Assembly (NCBI GenBank): GCA_028285495.1
Contig: JANQPB010000024.1
Coordinates: forward strand, 1 to 64,000
Origin: Acidimicrobiales bacterium
GTDB lineage: Bacteria; Actinomycetota; Acidimicrobiia; Acidimicrobiales; SZUA-35
Length of the DNA: 64,000 bases
Direction of reading: 5' to 3'
Below are positions 24,666-33,857 of this stretch, one piece after another. The notes beneath the pieces are model-generated. The model was given only the letters and a program-made list of their open reading frames with translations. It was not told the DNA's origin and searched no databases. The position numbers and the translations under genes were made by a program. Every line of letters starts with the position of its first letter. The first letter of the stretch is position 1.

Positions 24666-24917
24666 TCAGGACGAGGCGGGGGCGACGGCCTCGCTTGCGG
24701 TCGCCCCCGACACGTAGACCGTGATCGACAGGCTCTCGTCGAGCCAGTCGACCTCGCAGTGGTCGAGGCTGTCGTCGGCGCCGTCCTCGACGCAGAGCCG
24801 ATGCAGGACACCGCCTCGATGGTCCTCGCTGCCGATGCGGTCGACGACGGGCGTCGGCTCCTCGCTCGTGTCCGCCTCGCTGTCGTCGCCACCAGCGAGG
24901 AAGGCGTCGAAGTCGGC
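24666..24917 (-). pseudogene. Coding remnant without a usable start codon
   Basis: On the minus strand a frame ending in TGA at 24666 codes for about 84 residues with strong G/C third positions, for example ADFDAFLAGGDDSEADTSEE, GVLHRLCVEDGADDSLDHC and SLSITVYVSGATASEAV. It has no ATG, GTG or TTG start upstream in frame before the next gene ends. A second frame just upstream (PDPGSLDIATGRVG) also looks coding, so a single frameshift may have broken a small gene. It contains two Cys 13 residues apart. No family recognised. It fills most of the gap between nhaA and the beta-propeller genes. Confidence 0.45.
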
Positions 24918-24958
24918 CGGGGCCGACGCGCCCGGTCGCGATGTCGAGCGACCCCGGA

Positions 24959-26293
24959 TCAGGGCTCCCCGTCTGGGGCGGTGGAGACGGGGTCGACGTC
25001 GAGGTCGGCCCGAGCCGGTTCGAAGGTCCAGCCGGTCAGGACCGTCGTCAGCTCCGAGCCACCGGCCGACACGACCATGTCGACGAGGAGGAGGTCATCG
25101 TCGAGCGCCGTGCTGGCCACGGTGGCGGCGTTCTCCAGCCCGAACAGGAGGGTGGACCGACCGGTCCGCAGATCGAGCAGTCGACCGCTCCCGGCCGGGT
25201 ACAACAGCCGATCGTCGACCTCGGTGATGGCGGCGCCGTGATCGCCGCCGTCGGCGACCACCGCGCCGAAGGGACCGGTCCAGCGCAGGTCGCCCGACCG
25301 GGGGTCGAGGGCCATGGCGGTCCCGGACGACACGAGCACGACCGTGTCGTCGACGCCGACGGCTCGGGCTGCGAAGGTGTCGATCGTGATCGGCGCGGCC
25401 CAGAGGCTCTCGCCGGTGGCGGCGTCGAGGGCCAGCACCCGTCGCCGCCGGTCGTCGCGGTCGTCGGCCGGGTCCTCCTCGATCGTCACGTAGAGGCGCC
25501 CGTCCACGACGCCGTGGATCGTGTCGACCGGGCGGATCCCCGGACGGTCGTCGGCGACGATCCACCGCACCTCGCCGGTCGCGTCGTCGAGGGCGGTGAG
25601 GACCGAACCGTCGAGCGGGTCGGTCCGGCCGACGACCGTCAGCCCGCCGCCGATGTGGATCTCGTCGACCCCCCGCCCCGTCGGGGTCTCGAGGTCGACC
25701 ACCCACCGCTCGGAGCCGTCCGGCTCGATCCGGCGAACCTGGTCGATGGCGTCGTCGGCGTCGGCTTGGCTGCCGGCTGGGGCGGCGACCATGGCGTAGC
25801 CGCCCGAACCGTCGCCGACGAAGCCGCCGTTGATCGGTCCGTGCCGGTCGCAGCGGAGCAGCTCGCCGTCGCCGTCGACGATGGCGAGCCGCATCCGGGA
25901 GTCGACGAAGGCGAGCACCCCGAGCCGACCGTCGCCGAGGTCGGTGACGCGGTTGCGGGGGGTTGCCCTGGTCCATCGGATCGTTCCGTCGGGGTCGATG
26001 CGGCTGACGTCGGTTCGGGTGGCGTAGGCGATCCAGGAGCCGAGCTCGACGAGGCCGTTGCCCCGCTCGGCCTCACCGGTGGTGAGGGCCCATCGCCCCG
26101 GGCCGACGGCATCGCCGGTCGGTTGCGGGAGCCGGCCAACCGTCTCGTCGGTCTCGTCGATGGTCGTCTGGCGGAAGCGGCTCTCGGTCAACCGGAGTGC
26201 GTCCTCGCAGCTCTGGCCCCTGGTGGCCACGACCGCAACGGTGCCGGCGAGGACCAGGGCGACGGCGAGAGGGAGGAGTATCCGAGGTCGCAT
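24959..26293 (-). CDS. Membrane-anchored PQQ-like beta-propeller protein (copy 2)
   Basis: A 444-residue protein with an N-terminal signal anchor (RPRILLPLAVALVLAGTVAVVATRG), one Cys soon after it, and repeating beta-propeller blades of the PQQ/quinoprotein type (DATGEVRWIVADD, DAATGESLWAAPI, DPRSGDLRWTGPF, DLRTGR). No cofactor site or enzyme motif is evident, so a binding or scaffold role outside the membrane is likely. It is a tandem paralogue of the gene at 26380-27699: IAYATRTDVSRIDPDGTIRW matches IAYVDSREVSRIDGDGSIRW. Divergence is high, so the duplication is old. Confidence 0.8.
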   Translation of the reverse strand: MRPRILLPLAVALVLAGTVAVVATRGQSCEDALRLTESRFRQTTIDETDETVGRLPQPTGDAVGPGRWALTTGEAERGNGLVELGSWIAYATRTDVSRIDPDGTIRWTRATPRNRVTDLGDGRLGVLAFVDSRMRLAIVDGDGELLRCDRHGPINGGFVGDGSGGYAMVAAPAGSQADADDAIDQVRRIEPDGSERWVVDLETPTGRGVDEIHIGGGLTVVGRTDPLDGSVLTALDDATGEVRWIVADDRPGIRPVDTIHGVVDGRLYVTIEEDPADDRDDRRRRVLALDAATGESLWAAPITIDTFAARAVGVDDTVVLVSSGTAMALDPRSGDLRWTGPFGAVVADGGDHGAAITEVDDRLLYPAGSGRLLDLRTGRSTLLFGLENAATVASTALDDDLLLVDMVVSAGGSELTTVLTGWTFEPARADLDVDPVSTAPDGEP

Positions 26294-26379
26294 GATCGGA
26301 TCGTAGGTTCGCACCGGTCGCCGGTCACCGGGGAGTGCCCCCGAGCCGCCACCGAGACCCGACGCCTGGCGACCGGTCG

Positions 26380-27699
26380 TCACCCGGTGACGATCGGCGA
26401 CGGGTCCCGCTCGAGGGTGGCGGCCTCGGGGTCGAAGGCCCAGCCGGACAGGTGGAACGACGTCGAACCGTCCGTCGGCCGGACCTCGGTCTTGACGATC
26501 AGGCGATCGTCGATCGTGGCCACGGCGACGTACTCGGCCGACCGGGCCTCGTCGAGGAGCCGACCCCAGCGACCGGTCCGGAGGTCGATCAGCAGACCGC
26601 CGGCGACCGGGAGGAGGAGGCGGTCGTCGGCGCTGCGGGGTGAGGCGAGCTGGCGGTCGGCGCCGAGCAGCCCGCTGTCGACCGACCAGAGGACCCGACC
26701 GGAAGCCGGGTCGACGGCGACGGCCCGGGTCGATGTGCGCACGACGACGGCGTCGTCGACCGCGTCGACGCCCGCGTCCCAGCCCCGGTCCATCGGCGTC
26801 GACCACTCGGTGGTTCCGGTGGCGGCGTCGACGGCGAGGACCCGATGATCGATCCCGTCGCCGTCCGGGTCGAGGACGACGTAGATCCGCCCGTCGACGA
26901 TGCCGGCGATCGACTGGATCGGGGCGATGTCGGGATGGTCGGCGTCGATCGCCCAGCGGAGCCGGCCGTCGCCGTCGTCGAAGGCGGCCAGCATCGGCCC
27001 GCCGCGGTCCTCGGGACGGGCCACGACGGTGAGACCATCGCCGATGTGCACGACGCTGGTCAGTCCTTTGGGGCCGTCGGCCAGCTCGGCCTGCCAGCGC
27101 CTGGTGCCGTCCGGCTCGATCCGGGTGACCACGTCGATGACCGGTTCGGGGGAGTCGGGGTCGAACGAGGTGGGGCCGGCGGTGACGTAGCCCCCTCGGC
27201 CGTCGCCGACGATGCCGGCGCTGGCCTCGCCGATCTCGTCGCAGCGGACCAGCGCTCCGTCTGCGTCGATGATGGCGAGATGCCAGCGATCGCCGACCAT
27301 GCCCCAGCTCCCGATGAGGTCGTCGCCCATGTCGGCGGTCCGCCAGGACGGGACCGAACGGGTCCAGCGGATCGAGCCGTCGCCGTCGATCCGGCTGACC
27401 TCCCTCGAATCGACGTAGGCAATCCAGCCGTCGAGCTCGTGCAGTTGCGCCGTCGTGTCCCACACGCCGGTCTCCAACGTCCACCGCAGGTCGACCAACC
27501 CGCCGCCCGGGTGCGGCCGGATCGGCGACTCGACCGACCGGTCCGGTCCTGGCCGGAGCCGGCTGCTGGTCATGGCGAAGGCGTCGGCACAGCGCTCACC
27601 CCCGCCGAGCAGAGGCCCCAGGGTGCCGAGGAAGCGGAGCAGGAAGACCGTTCCCAACAACGCGACGCCGATGATGATGATCAGGGAGCGCAGCCGCAT
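26380..27699 (-). CDS. Membrane-anchored PQQ-like beta-propeller protein (copy 1)
   Basis: A 439-residue paralogue of the next gene. It begins with a signal anchor (RLRSLIIIIGVALLGTVFLL), then a Cys (GGGERCADAF) matching RGQSCEDAL of its paralogue, and beta-propeller blades (FDDGDGRLRWAIDADHP, DAATGTTEWSTPM, DPASGRVLWSVDSG, DLRTGRWGRLL). The two genes are 86 bases apart on the same strand and probably form one transcript. Function unknown. The ATG at 27699 starts the signal anchor, longer reading adds an unlikely segment. Confidence 0.8.
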   Translation of the reverse strand: MRLRSLIIIIGVALLGTVFLLRFLGTLGPLLGGGERCADAFAMTSSRLRPGPDRSVESPIRPHPGGGLVDLRWTLETGVWDTTAQLHELDGWIAYVDSREVSRIDGDGSIRWTRSVPSWRTADMGDDLIGSWGMVGDRWHLAIIDADGALVRCDEIGEASAGIVGDGRGGYVTAGPTSFDPDSPEPVIDVVTRIEPDGTRRWQAELADGPKGLTSVVHIGDGLTVVARPEDRGGPMLAAFDDGDGRLRWAIDADHPDIAPIQSIAGIVDGRIYVVLDPDGDGIDHRVLAVDAATGTTEWSTPMDRGWDAGVDAVDDAVVVRTSTRAVAVDPASGRVLWSVDSGLLGADRQLASPRSADDRLLLPVAGGLLIDLRTGRWGRLLDEARSAEYVAVATIDDRLIVKTEVRPTDGSTSFHLSGWAFDPEAATLERDPSPIVTG

Positions 27700-27793
27700 A
27701 TCGGGATCGTAGGTCCGACCATCCGGCCGGTCAGTGGGGGGCAGACCCCAAGGCGGCGGCGCTCGGGTCGGCGGCGTTAGCCTTGAGGTGACG

Positions 27794-29659
27794 ATGTCCA
27801 TGTCGATGATGATGATGTGGCCCCGCGATGCCAGTTCGGTCGAAGGGGTCAAGCTCGAGCGTGACTCCGCCGCCCGCGTGTGGCGCTTCGCCAAGCCCTA
27901 CCGGCCCCAGGTCGTCGGCTTCCTGACCACCGTCGTCGTCCAGGCGGTCCTCGGCCTCGTGCCGGCCATCCTGTTCGGCCGCATCATCGACGACGCCATC
28001 CCAAACCAGGACCGCCGCCTGCTCGCCATCTTCGCCGGCGCCATCGTCGGCGCCGCGCTGCTGTCCGGCATCGTCGGTCTCTACGAGCGGTACTGGTCGT
28101 CCCGCATCGGCGAGGGCGTGATCTACGACCTGCGGGTGGCCCTGTTCGACCACGTGCAGCGGTTGCCGCTCGCGTTCTTCACCCGCACCCAGACCGGCAC
28201 GCTCACCAACCGGCTCAACAACGACGTGATCGGGGCCCAGCGGGCGCTGACCACCACCCTCGGCACGGTGGTGTCCAACGTCATCACCCTGGCCACCACG
28301 CTGATCGCCATGTTCGCCATCGAGTGGCGGCTCACGCTGCTGGCCCTGATCCTCACCCCGTTCTTCGTCTACCCGTACCGGCGGATCGGTCAGATCCAGC
28401 AGGCGATCACCCGGGAGTCGATGGAGCTGAACGCGGCGATGAACTCCACGATGACCGAGCGGTTCAACGTGTCGGGGGCGCTGCTGGTCAAGCTGTTCGG
28501 GCGGGGCGACGACGAGCTGTCGCTGTTCCGCGACCGGGCGGTCCGGGTCCGCGACATCGGCATCCGCTCGGCCCTGTTCACCCGCGGCTTCATGACCGCC
28601 CTGTCGCTGCTGGGGGCGATGGGCACCGCCCTCGTCTACGGGCTCGGTGGGCTGTTCGCCATCAACGGCACCTTCTCGGTCGGTGAGCTGGCGGCCATGG
28701 GCCTCCTCGTCGGCCGCATCTACATGCCGCTCACCGGGTTGACCAACGCCAGGATCGACGTGCTGAGCGCCCTGGTGTCGTTCGACCGGGTCTTCGAGGT
28801 CCTCGACAGCCCGAGCCCGCTCGTCGACGCCGACGACGCGGTCGATCTCACCGAGCCCGAGGGCCGCATCGAGTTCCGAGACGTCACGTTCCGCTACCCC
28901 CGGTCCGACGAGCTGATCGTGGCCGGGCTGGAGACGCCGTCGTCGACGAACGGGGTCGACGAGTCGTCCCTCGCCCCGATCCTCGACGGGGTCGACTTCA
29001 CGATCGAGCCCGGCCAACTGGTCGCGGTCGTCGGACCGTCCGGTGCGGGCAAGACCACGCTGACGTCGCTCGTGCCCCGGCTCTACGACGTCACCGGTGG
29101 CGCCGTCCTCGTCGACGGTCACGACGTGCGCTCGCTCACCCAGGACTCGCTGCGGGAGGCCATCGGCGTCGTCGTCCAGGACCCGCACCTGTTCCACGAG
29201 TCGATCGGCGACAACCTGCGGTATGCCAAGCCGGACGCCACCGATGCGGAGCTGATCGACGTCTGCGCCGCGGCCCAGATCCTCGACGTTGTCCGGGCCC
29301 TGCCGGCCGGGTTCGACACGGTCGTCGGCGAGCGGGGCTACCGGATGTCGGGCGGCGAGAAGCAGCGGCTGTCGATCGCCCGCATGCTGTTGAAGGACCC
29401 GGCGATGGTGATCCTCGACGAGGCCACCAGCCACCTCGACAGCGAGAACGAGGCGCTCGTCCAGGAGGCGTTGGCCAAGGCCCTGGCCGGCCGCTCGGCG
29501 GTCGTGATCGCCCACCGGCTGTCGACGATCACCCAGGCCGACCAGATCCTGGTCATCGACGACGGACGCCTGGTCGAGCGTGGCGTGCACGACGACCTGC
29601 TCGCCGCCGGCGGGCTCTACGCCGACTTGTATCACCGCCTGGTCCGCGACGAGTCTTGA
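27794..29659 (+). CDS. ABC exporter, fused membrane and ATPase domains
   Basis: A 621-residue half-transporter. Six membrane helices (about 30-330) precede the ATPase with Walker A GPSGAGKTTL, Q-loop VVVQDPHLFHESIGDN, signature MSGGEKQRLSIARM, Walker B AMVILDEATSHLD and His switch IAHRLST. These proteins dimerise to export lipids, peptides or drugs. The first residues are unusually Met-rich (SMSMMMMW). The ATG has GAGGTGA just upstream. The amidase gene starts four bases after its stop, so the exporter heads an operon with the amidase and two CoA-transferases. Confidence 0.93.
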   Translation: MSMSMMMMWPRDASSVEGVKLERDSAARVWRFAKPYRPQVVGFLTTVVVQAVLGLVPAILFGRIIDDAIPNQDRRLLAIFAGAIVGAALLSGIVGLYERYWSSRIGEGVIYDLRVALFDHVQRLPLAFFTRTQTGTLTNRLNNDVIGAQRALTTTLGTVVSNVITLATTLIAMFAIEWRLTLLALILTPFFVYPYRRIGQIQQAITRESMELNAAMNSTMTERFNVSGALLVKLFGRGDDELSLFRDRAVRVRDIGIRSALFTRGFMTALSLLGAMGTALVYGLGGLFAINGTFSVGELAAMGLLVGRIYMPLTGLTNARIDVLSALVSFDRVFEVLDSPSPLVDADDAVDLTEPEGRIEFRDVTFRYPRSDELIVAGLETPSSTNGVDESSLAPILDGVDFTIEPGQLVAVVGPSGAGKTTLTSLVPRLYDVTGGAVLVDGHDVRSLTQDSLREAIGVVVQDPHLFHESIGDNLRYAKPDATDAELIDVCAAAQILDVVRALPAGFDTVVGERGYRMSGGEKQRLSIARMLLKDPAMVILDEATSHLDSENEALVQEALAKALAGRSAVVIAHRLSTITQADQILVIDDGRLVERGVHDDLLAAGGLYADLYHRLVRDES

Positions 29660-29663
29660 CCGG

Positions 29664-31148
29664 GTGACCGATCGACCCTGCCTCCTGCCGGCAACCGAAC
29701 AGGTCCGGATGGTGCGCTCCCGGGAGCTGTCGGCCCGCGAGCTGCTGGCCGACCACCTGGCTCGGGTCGACGAGGTCAACCCGGCCGTCAACGCCGTGGT
29801 CGCGCTCGACGCGTCGGTGGCCGAGGCCACGGCGGCGGCGGTCGACGAGCTCATCGCCGGCGGGGGCCGCCCCGGTCCGCTCGCCGGCCTCGTCACCGCC
29901 CACAAGGACCTGGCCGAGACCAAGGACTTCGTCACCACCTACGGCTCCCCGCTCTTCGCCGACTTCCGCCCGACGCACGACGCCCTCCTGGTCGAGCGGA
30001 TGGCCGCCGCCGGCGCCGTCGCCATCGGCAAGACCAACACCCCCGAGCTCGGCGCCGGCTCCCACACCTTCAATCCGGTCTACGGCACCACCAACAACCC
30101 GTGGAACCTCGACCGCAGCGCCGGCGGCTCCTCCGGCGGGGCGGCCGTCGCCCTGCGGACCGGGATGGTGTCGATCGCCGACGGGAGCGACCTCGGCGGG
30201 TCGCTGCGGAACCCGGCGGCGTGGGCCAACGTGGTCGGCTTCCGCGGCACCGCCCGCTCGGTCCCGAAGCGGGGACCGGGCAACGCCTGGAACCACCTGC
30301 CGATCGACGGCCCGATGGCCCGCTCGGTCGACGACCTGATGCTGCTCCTCCGGGTGATGGCCCAGCCCTACGACGGCGATCCCCTGAGCCGGCCGATCAA
30401 TCTGCCCCCGGTCGTCAGCCCGCCCCGCCGACCGGTGCGGGTGGCCTGGAGCGCCACCGTCGGCGGCAACCCGATCGATCCGGCCATCGCCGCAGCCACC
30501 GAGCGCTTCCGCGACGAGCTCGATCTGCTCGGGTGGGAGATCGTCGACGACGAGCCCGACTTCACCGGCGCCGACGAGGTCTTCACCACCCTTCGGGCCT
30601 TCGGCTTCGCCGACCGGGGGGCGATGCTCGGCGATCGCATCGACCGGGTCAAAGCCACGGTCCAGGACGAGGTGGCCCGGGGCCTCGCCCTGTCGGCCAC
30701 CGACGTGGCCCGGGCCCTGGCCCACGCCAACGTCCTGTGGAAGCGGGGCATCGAGTTCTTCGATCGCTACGACCTGCTGATCGCCCCCGTGACCCAGGTG
30801 CCGCCGTTCCCGATCGACCAGGAGTACCCGACCGAGGTCGCCGGCGTCGCCATGGGCTCCTACATCGAGTGGATGCGGGTCTGCTGCCGGATCACCACGC
30901 TCGGCTGCCCGGCGCTGTCGCTGCCGGCCGGGTTCCTGCAACCGGACGACGAGGGTGCCGCCGACGGCGGGCACGTCGGCCTGCCGGTCGGCGTGCAACT
31001 GGTGGCCCGGCCATGGGCCGACGTCGAGCTGCTGTCGATGGCCAAGGCGATCGAGGCCACCACCGGCCACGGCCGCCGTTGGCCGTCGGTGCCGTCGCTC
31101 GGCGCCGCGGTCGACGCCAGCGCCGACGACGACGGGGCCGGCTCGTGA
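29664..31148 (+). CDS. Amidase (amidase signature family)
   Basis: A 494-residue amidase signature enzyme. The Ser-cisSer-Lys triad is in place: Lys in VTAHKDLAETKD (about residue 82), Ser in SAGGSSGGAAVAL and the nucleophile Ser in GSDLGGSLRNPAAW. These enzymes hydrolyse amides; the substrate cannot be deduced, although the Asn-Pro after the nucleophile and YGTTNNPWNLD before it are typical of broad-range amidases. GTG at 29664 was chosen as it lies four bases after the ABC gene. The stop overlaps the next start in GTGA. Confidence 0.92.
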   Translation: MTDRPCLLPATEQVRMVRSRELSARELLADHLARVDEVNPAVNAVVALDASVAEATAAAVDELIAGGGRPGPLAGLVTAHKDLAETKDFVTTYGSPLFADFRPTHDALLVERMAAAGAVAIGKTNTPELGAGSHTFNPVYGTTNNPWNLDRSAGGSSGGAAVALRTGMVSIADGSDLGGSLRNPAAWANVVGFRGTARSVPKRGPGNAWNHLPIDGPMARSVDDLMLLLRVMAQPYDGDPLSRPINLPPVVSPPRRPVRVAWSATVGGNPIDPAIAAATERFRDELDLLGWEIVDDEPDFTGADEVFTTLRAFGFADRGAMLGDRIDRVKATVQDEVARGLALSATDVARALAHANVLWKRGIEFFDRYDLLIAPVTQVPPFPIDQEYPTEVAGVAMGSYIEWMRVCCRITTLGCPALSLPAGFLQPDDEGAADGGHVGLPVGVQLVARPWADVELLSMAKAIEATTGHGRRWPSVPSLGAAVDASADDDGAGS

Positions 31149-32401
31149 CCACCACCCCCCAGGCCCTGGAGCACGTCCGGGTCTGCGACTTCACCGGCCA
31201 GCTGGCCGGGGCCGGCGCCACCCGGTGGCTGGCCAGCTTCGGGGCCGAGGTGATCCGCATCGAGGACCCGACCAACCAGGGCCGGTGGGACATCCTGCGG
31301 GGCTCGCCGCCGTTCAAGGACGAGCGCCGTGGCATCGAGTTCGGCTCGGGGTTCAACAACCACAACGTCAACAAGCTCGGCATCACGATCGACGCCCGCA
31401 CGCCGGCCGGCCGGGAGCTGGTGGCCGACCTGGTGTCGATCTCGGACGTCGTGGCCGAGAACTTCGCCGCCGGGGTGCTCGAGCGGATGGGCTTCGGCTA
31501 CGACCGGCTGCGCGAGCTGCAGCCGAGCATCGTGTACGTGTCGAACTGCGGGTTCGGCCACACCGGGCCGTACCGCGACTTCAAGTCGTGGGGCCCGATC
31601 GCCCAGGCGGTGTCCGGCATCACCCACCAGTCCGGCCTGGCCGGGGAGGCCCCGGCCGGCTGGGGCTACTCGTACCTCGACCACACCGGCGGCTACTACA
31701 TGGCGATGGCCATCCTCATGGCCCTGCTGCACCGCGATCGGACCGGCGAGGGACAGTGGGTCGACATGAGCTGCACCGAGGCCGGCGCCTACCTGCACGG
31801 CGCGGACGCCCTCGACCACACGGTCAACGGGGTCGCCCTCCGGGGCGACGACCGTCCCGCCTCCAACCGGTCGGCCTCACCGGCCATGGCCCCCCACGGG
31901 GTCTACCGCTGCGCCGGCGACGACAACTGGGTTGCCATCGCCTGCCGCGACGACCACGACTGGCAGCGACTGAGCCGGGCCGTGGTCGAGGCCGACGACC
32001 CCGTTGCGGGCGAGCTGCGGGCCGAGCGGTTCGACACGGTGGCCGGTCGGCGCACGCACGAGGACGACCTCGATGCGTTGTTGACCCGATGGTGTGCCGA
32101 CCGCAACCGATGGGACGTCGAGGACGACCTGCAGGCCGCCGGCGTCCCGGCGGCGGCGGTGCGGCGACCGGGGGAGCGGATCGACGGCGACATCGCCACC
32201 CGGGACCTGTGGCCGATGGTCGACCACCCGGCGATGGGCGGGGTGCGGGTCGACGGGCAGCCGGTTCGGTTCTCGGTCACCGACTGGTCGATCACCGACG
32301 GCGGCCCGACGCTCGGCCAGGACAACCACTACGTGTTCGGCGAGCTGCTCGGCCGCTCGGCCTCGGAGATCGAGCGGCTCGAGGACGAGGGCGTGATCTG
32401 A
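31145..32401 (+). CDS. CaiB/BaiF family III CoA-transferase, probably catalytic
   Basis: A 418-residue family III CoA-transferase. Motifs are VRVCDFTGQLAGAGATRWLA, GAEVIRIEDP, DARTPAGRELVADLV, CGFGHTGPYRDFKS and HRDRTGEGQWVDMSCTEA. The Asp in SYLDHTGGYYMAMA stands where the catalytic Asp (acyl-CoA intermediate) is found in the family. It would move CoA between carboxylic acids. It overlaps the amidase by four bases and the next CoA-transferase by one (TGATG), so the two transferases are made together, perhaps as a heterodimer. Confidence 0.9.
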   Translation: MTTTPQALEHVRVCDFTGQLAGAGATRWLASFGAEVIRIEDPTNQGRWDILRGSPPFKDERRGIEFGSGFNNHNVNKLGITIDARTPAGRELVADLVSISDVVAENFAAGVLERMGFGYDRLRELQPSIVYVSNCGFGHTGPYRDFKSWGPIAQAVSGITHQSGLAGEAPAGWGYSYLDHTGGYYMAMAILMALLHRDRTGEGQWVDMSCTEAGAYLHGADALDHTVNGVALRGDDRPASNRSASPAMAPHGVYRCAGDDNWVAIACRDDHDWQRLSRAVVEADDPVAGELRAERFDTVAGRRTHEDDLDALLTRWCADRNRWDVEDDLQAAGVPAAAVRRPGERIDGDIATRDLWPMVDHPAMGGVRVDGQPVRFSVTDWSITDGGPTLGQDNHYVFGELLGRSASEIERLEDEGVI

Positions 32402-33765
32402 TGACCGCAGGCGACCCGGCCGCCGGATCGGCGGCGCTGCCCGTCTCCATCCCGACGCCGGCGCCGGTCGCCGGCCCCGGCCCGCTGCACGGGGTCCGGG
32501 TGATCGAGATCGCCGACCCGTTCTGCGCCTTCGCCGGCAAGCTGCTCGGCGATGCCGGCGCCGACGTGATCCTGGTCGAGCCTCCCGGCGGTGCCGAGCA
32601 GCGTCGGCACGGACCGTTCGTCGACGTCGACGTCGACGTCGACGTCGACGTCGACGGCGAGCCGGCCGCCGAGCGGGCCGAGCACGAGCTGAGCCTCGCC
32701 TTCTGGGCCGAGAACACCTCGAAGCGCTCGGTGATCTGCGACCTCGAGACCGGACCGGGGCGTCGGTTCTTCCGCCAGCTCGTTACCTCGGCCGACGTCC
32801 TGCTCGAGGCCACCGAACCGGGTTGGCTGGCCTCCCTCGGGATCGACCACGCCGACCTCACCGGCGACCCGCCCGGCAACCCCGACCTCATCCACGTCGC
32901 CATCACACCGTTCGGCCGCCGCGCCGACGGCACGCCGGGCCGGGGCGACGGTCACGCCGTGACCGACCTCACGTTGCTGGCCCGAGGCGGGCCGATGTGG
33001 TCGTGCGGCTACGACGACCACGAGCTGCCGCCGGTCCGGGGCCGAGGCGAGCAGGGGCTGCGGATGGCGGCCCACTTCGCGGTGATGTCGACGTTGACCG
33101 CGCTGCTGGCCCGCCCCCGCCACGGCGGTCAGTTCGTCGACGTGTCGATGGTGGCCGCGGCCAACGTCACCACCGAATTCGCCTCCTACTCGTGGCTGGC
33201 GGCCAGGGAGACCGTGCAGCGCCAGACCGGTCGCCACGCAACGGCCCGGCCGACCGAGCCGACCCAGGTCCGCTGCGCCGACGGTCGCTACCTCAACACC
33301 GGGGTGCCGCCCCGGACCCCCGGCGAGTTCGAGTCGCTGGCCTCGTGGCTGACCGAGCTCGGGCTCGACGAGGAGTTCCCGCTGTTCGCCCTGTTGGCGA
33401 TGGGCTCCGAGTACCAGAGGCTGACCCTGCAGATGATCGTCGAGGATCCGCTGGCCGGCGAGGTCTTCGGCGCCGGGCGGGAGGCGATGGCGTTCATCGC
33501 CTCCAAGCTCCCCGCCCACGAGGCCTTCGTCGGGTTCCAGCAGCGGGGGATCGCCAGCGGGGTCGTGTGGTCGCCGGACGAGACGCTGGCCGACCCCCAC
33601 TTCGTCGAGCGTGGCTTCCCGGTCGCCGTCGACCAGCCCCAGCTCGGTCGAGCCGTCGTCTACCCCGGCGCCCCGATCCGCTTCACCGCGTCGCCGATGG
33701 GCATCAACGGACCGGCACCGCTGCTCGGAGAGCACACCGACGCGGTTCGCCGCGAGGTCACCTGA
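32401..33765 (+). CDS. CaiB/BaiF family III CoA-transferase paralogue
   Basis: A 454-residue family III CoA-transferase relative: GVRVIEIADPFCAFAGKLLGDAGADVILVEPP (start of the Rossmann fold, only its first part quoted elsewhere), WAENTSKRSVICDLE, GQFVDVSMVAAANV. Where its partner has the catalytic Asp (YLDHTGG), this one reads RGEQGLRMAA, so the Asp seems lost. An in-frame (GTCGAC)6 run adds VDVDVDVDVDVD near residue 76. It may be the non-catalytic subunit of a two-protein enzyme with the previous gene. Its ATG overlaps that gene's stop by one base. Confidence 0.85.
   Translation: MTAGDPAAGSAALPVSIPTPAPVAGPGPLHGVRVIEIADPFCAFAGKLLGDAGADVILVEPPGGAEQRRHGPFVDVDVDVDVDVDGEPAAERAEHELSLAFWAENTSKRSVICDLETGPGRRFFRQLVTSADVLLEATEPGWLASLGIDHADLTGDPPGNPDLIHVAITPFGRRADGTPGRGDGHAVTDLTLLARGGPMWSCGYDDHELPPVRGRGEQGLRMAAHFAVMSTLTALLARPRHGGQFVDVSMVAAANVTTEFASYSWLAARETVQRQTGRHATARPTEPTQVRCADGRYLNTGVPPRTPGEFESLASWLTELGLDEEFPLFALLAMGSEYQRLTLQMIVEDPLAGEVFGAGREAMAFIASKLPAHEAFVGFQQRGIASGVVWSPDETLADPHFVERGFPVAVDQPQLGRAVVYPGAPIRFTASPMGINGPAPLLGEHTDAVRREVT
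32620..32655 (+). repeat. (GTCGAC)6 microsatellite inside a coding region
   Basis: Six perfect 6-bp units encode six Val-Asp pairs. Each unit is itself a palindrome, so the run can slip and can fold. The frame is kept with any whole-unit change. Confidence 0.95.
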
Positions 33766-33857
33766 GCGCCGCGATCGCCCGGTCGCCGCTGTCGAGAACG
33801 TGCCCGATCCGGCCGGGCCCGCCGACCCGTTCGAGGCCGGGGAGTAGGCTCCCGGCC

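Noticed and set aside
27731..29938. 735-codon minus-strand open frame
   Set aside because: It lies opposite the ABC exporter, whose motifs are unmistakable, and has shadow-type composition.
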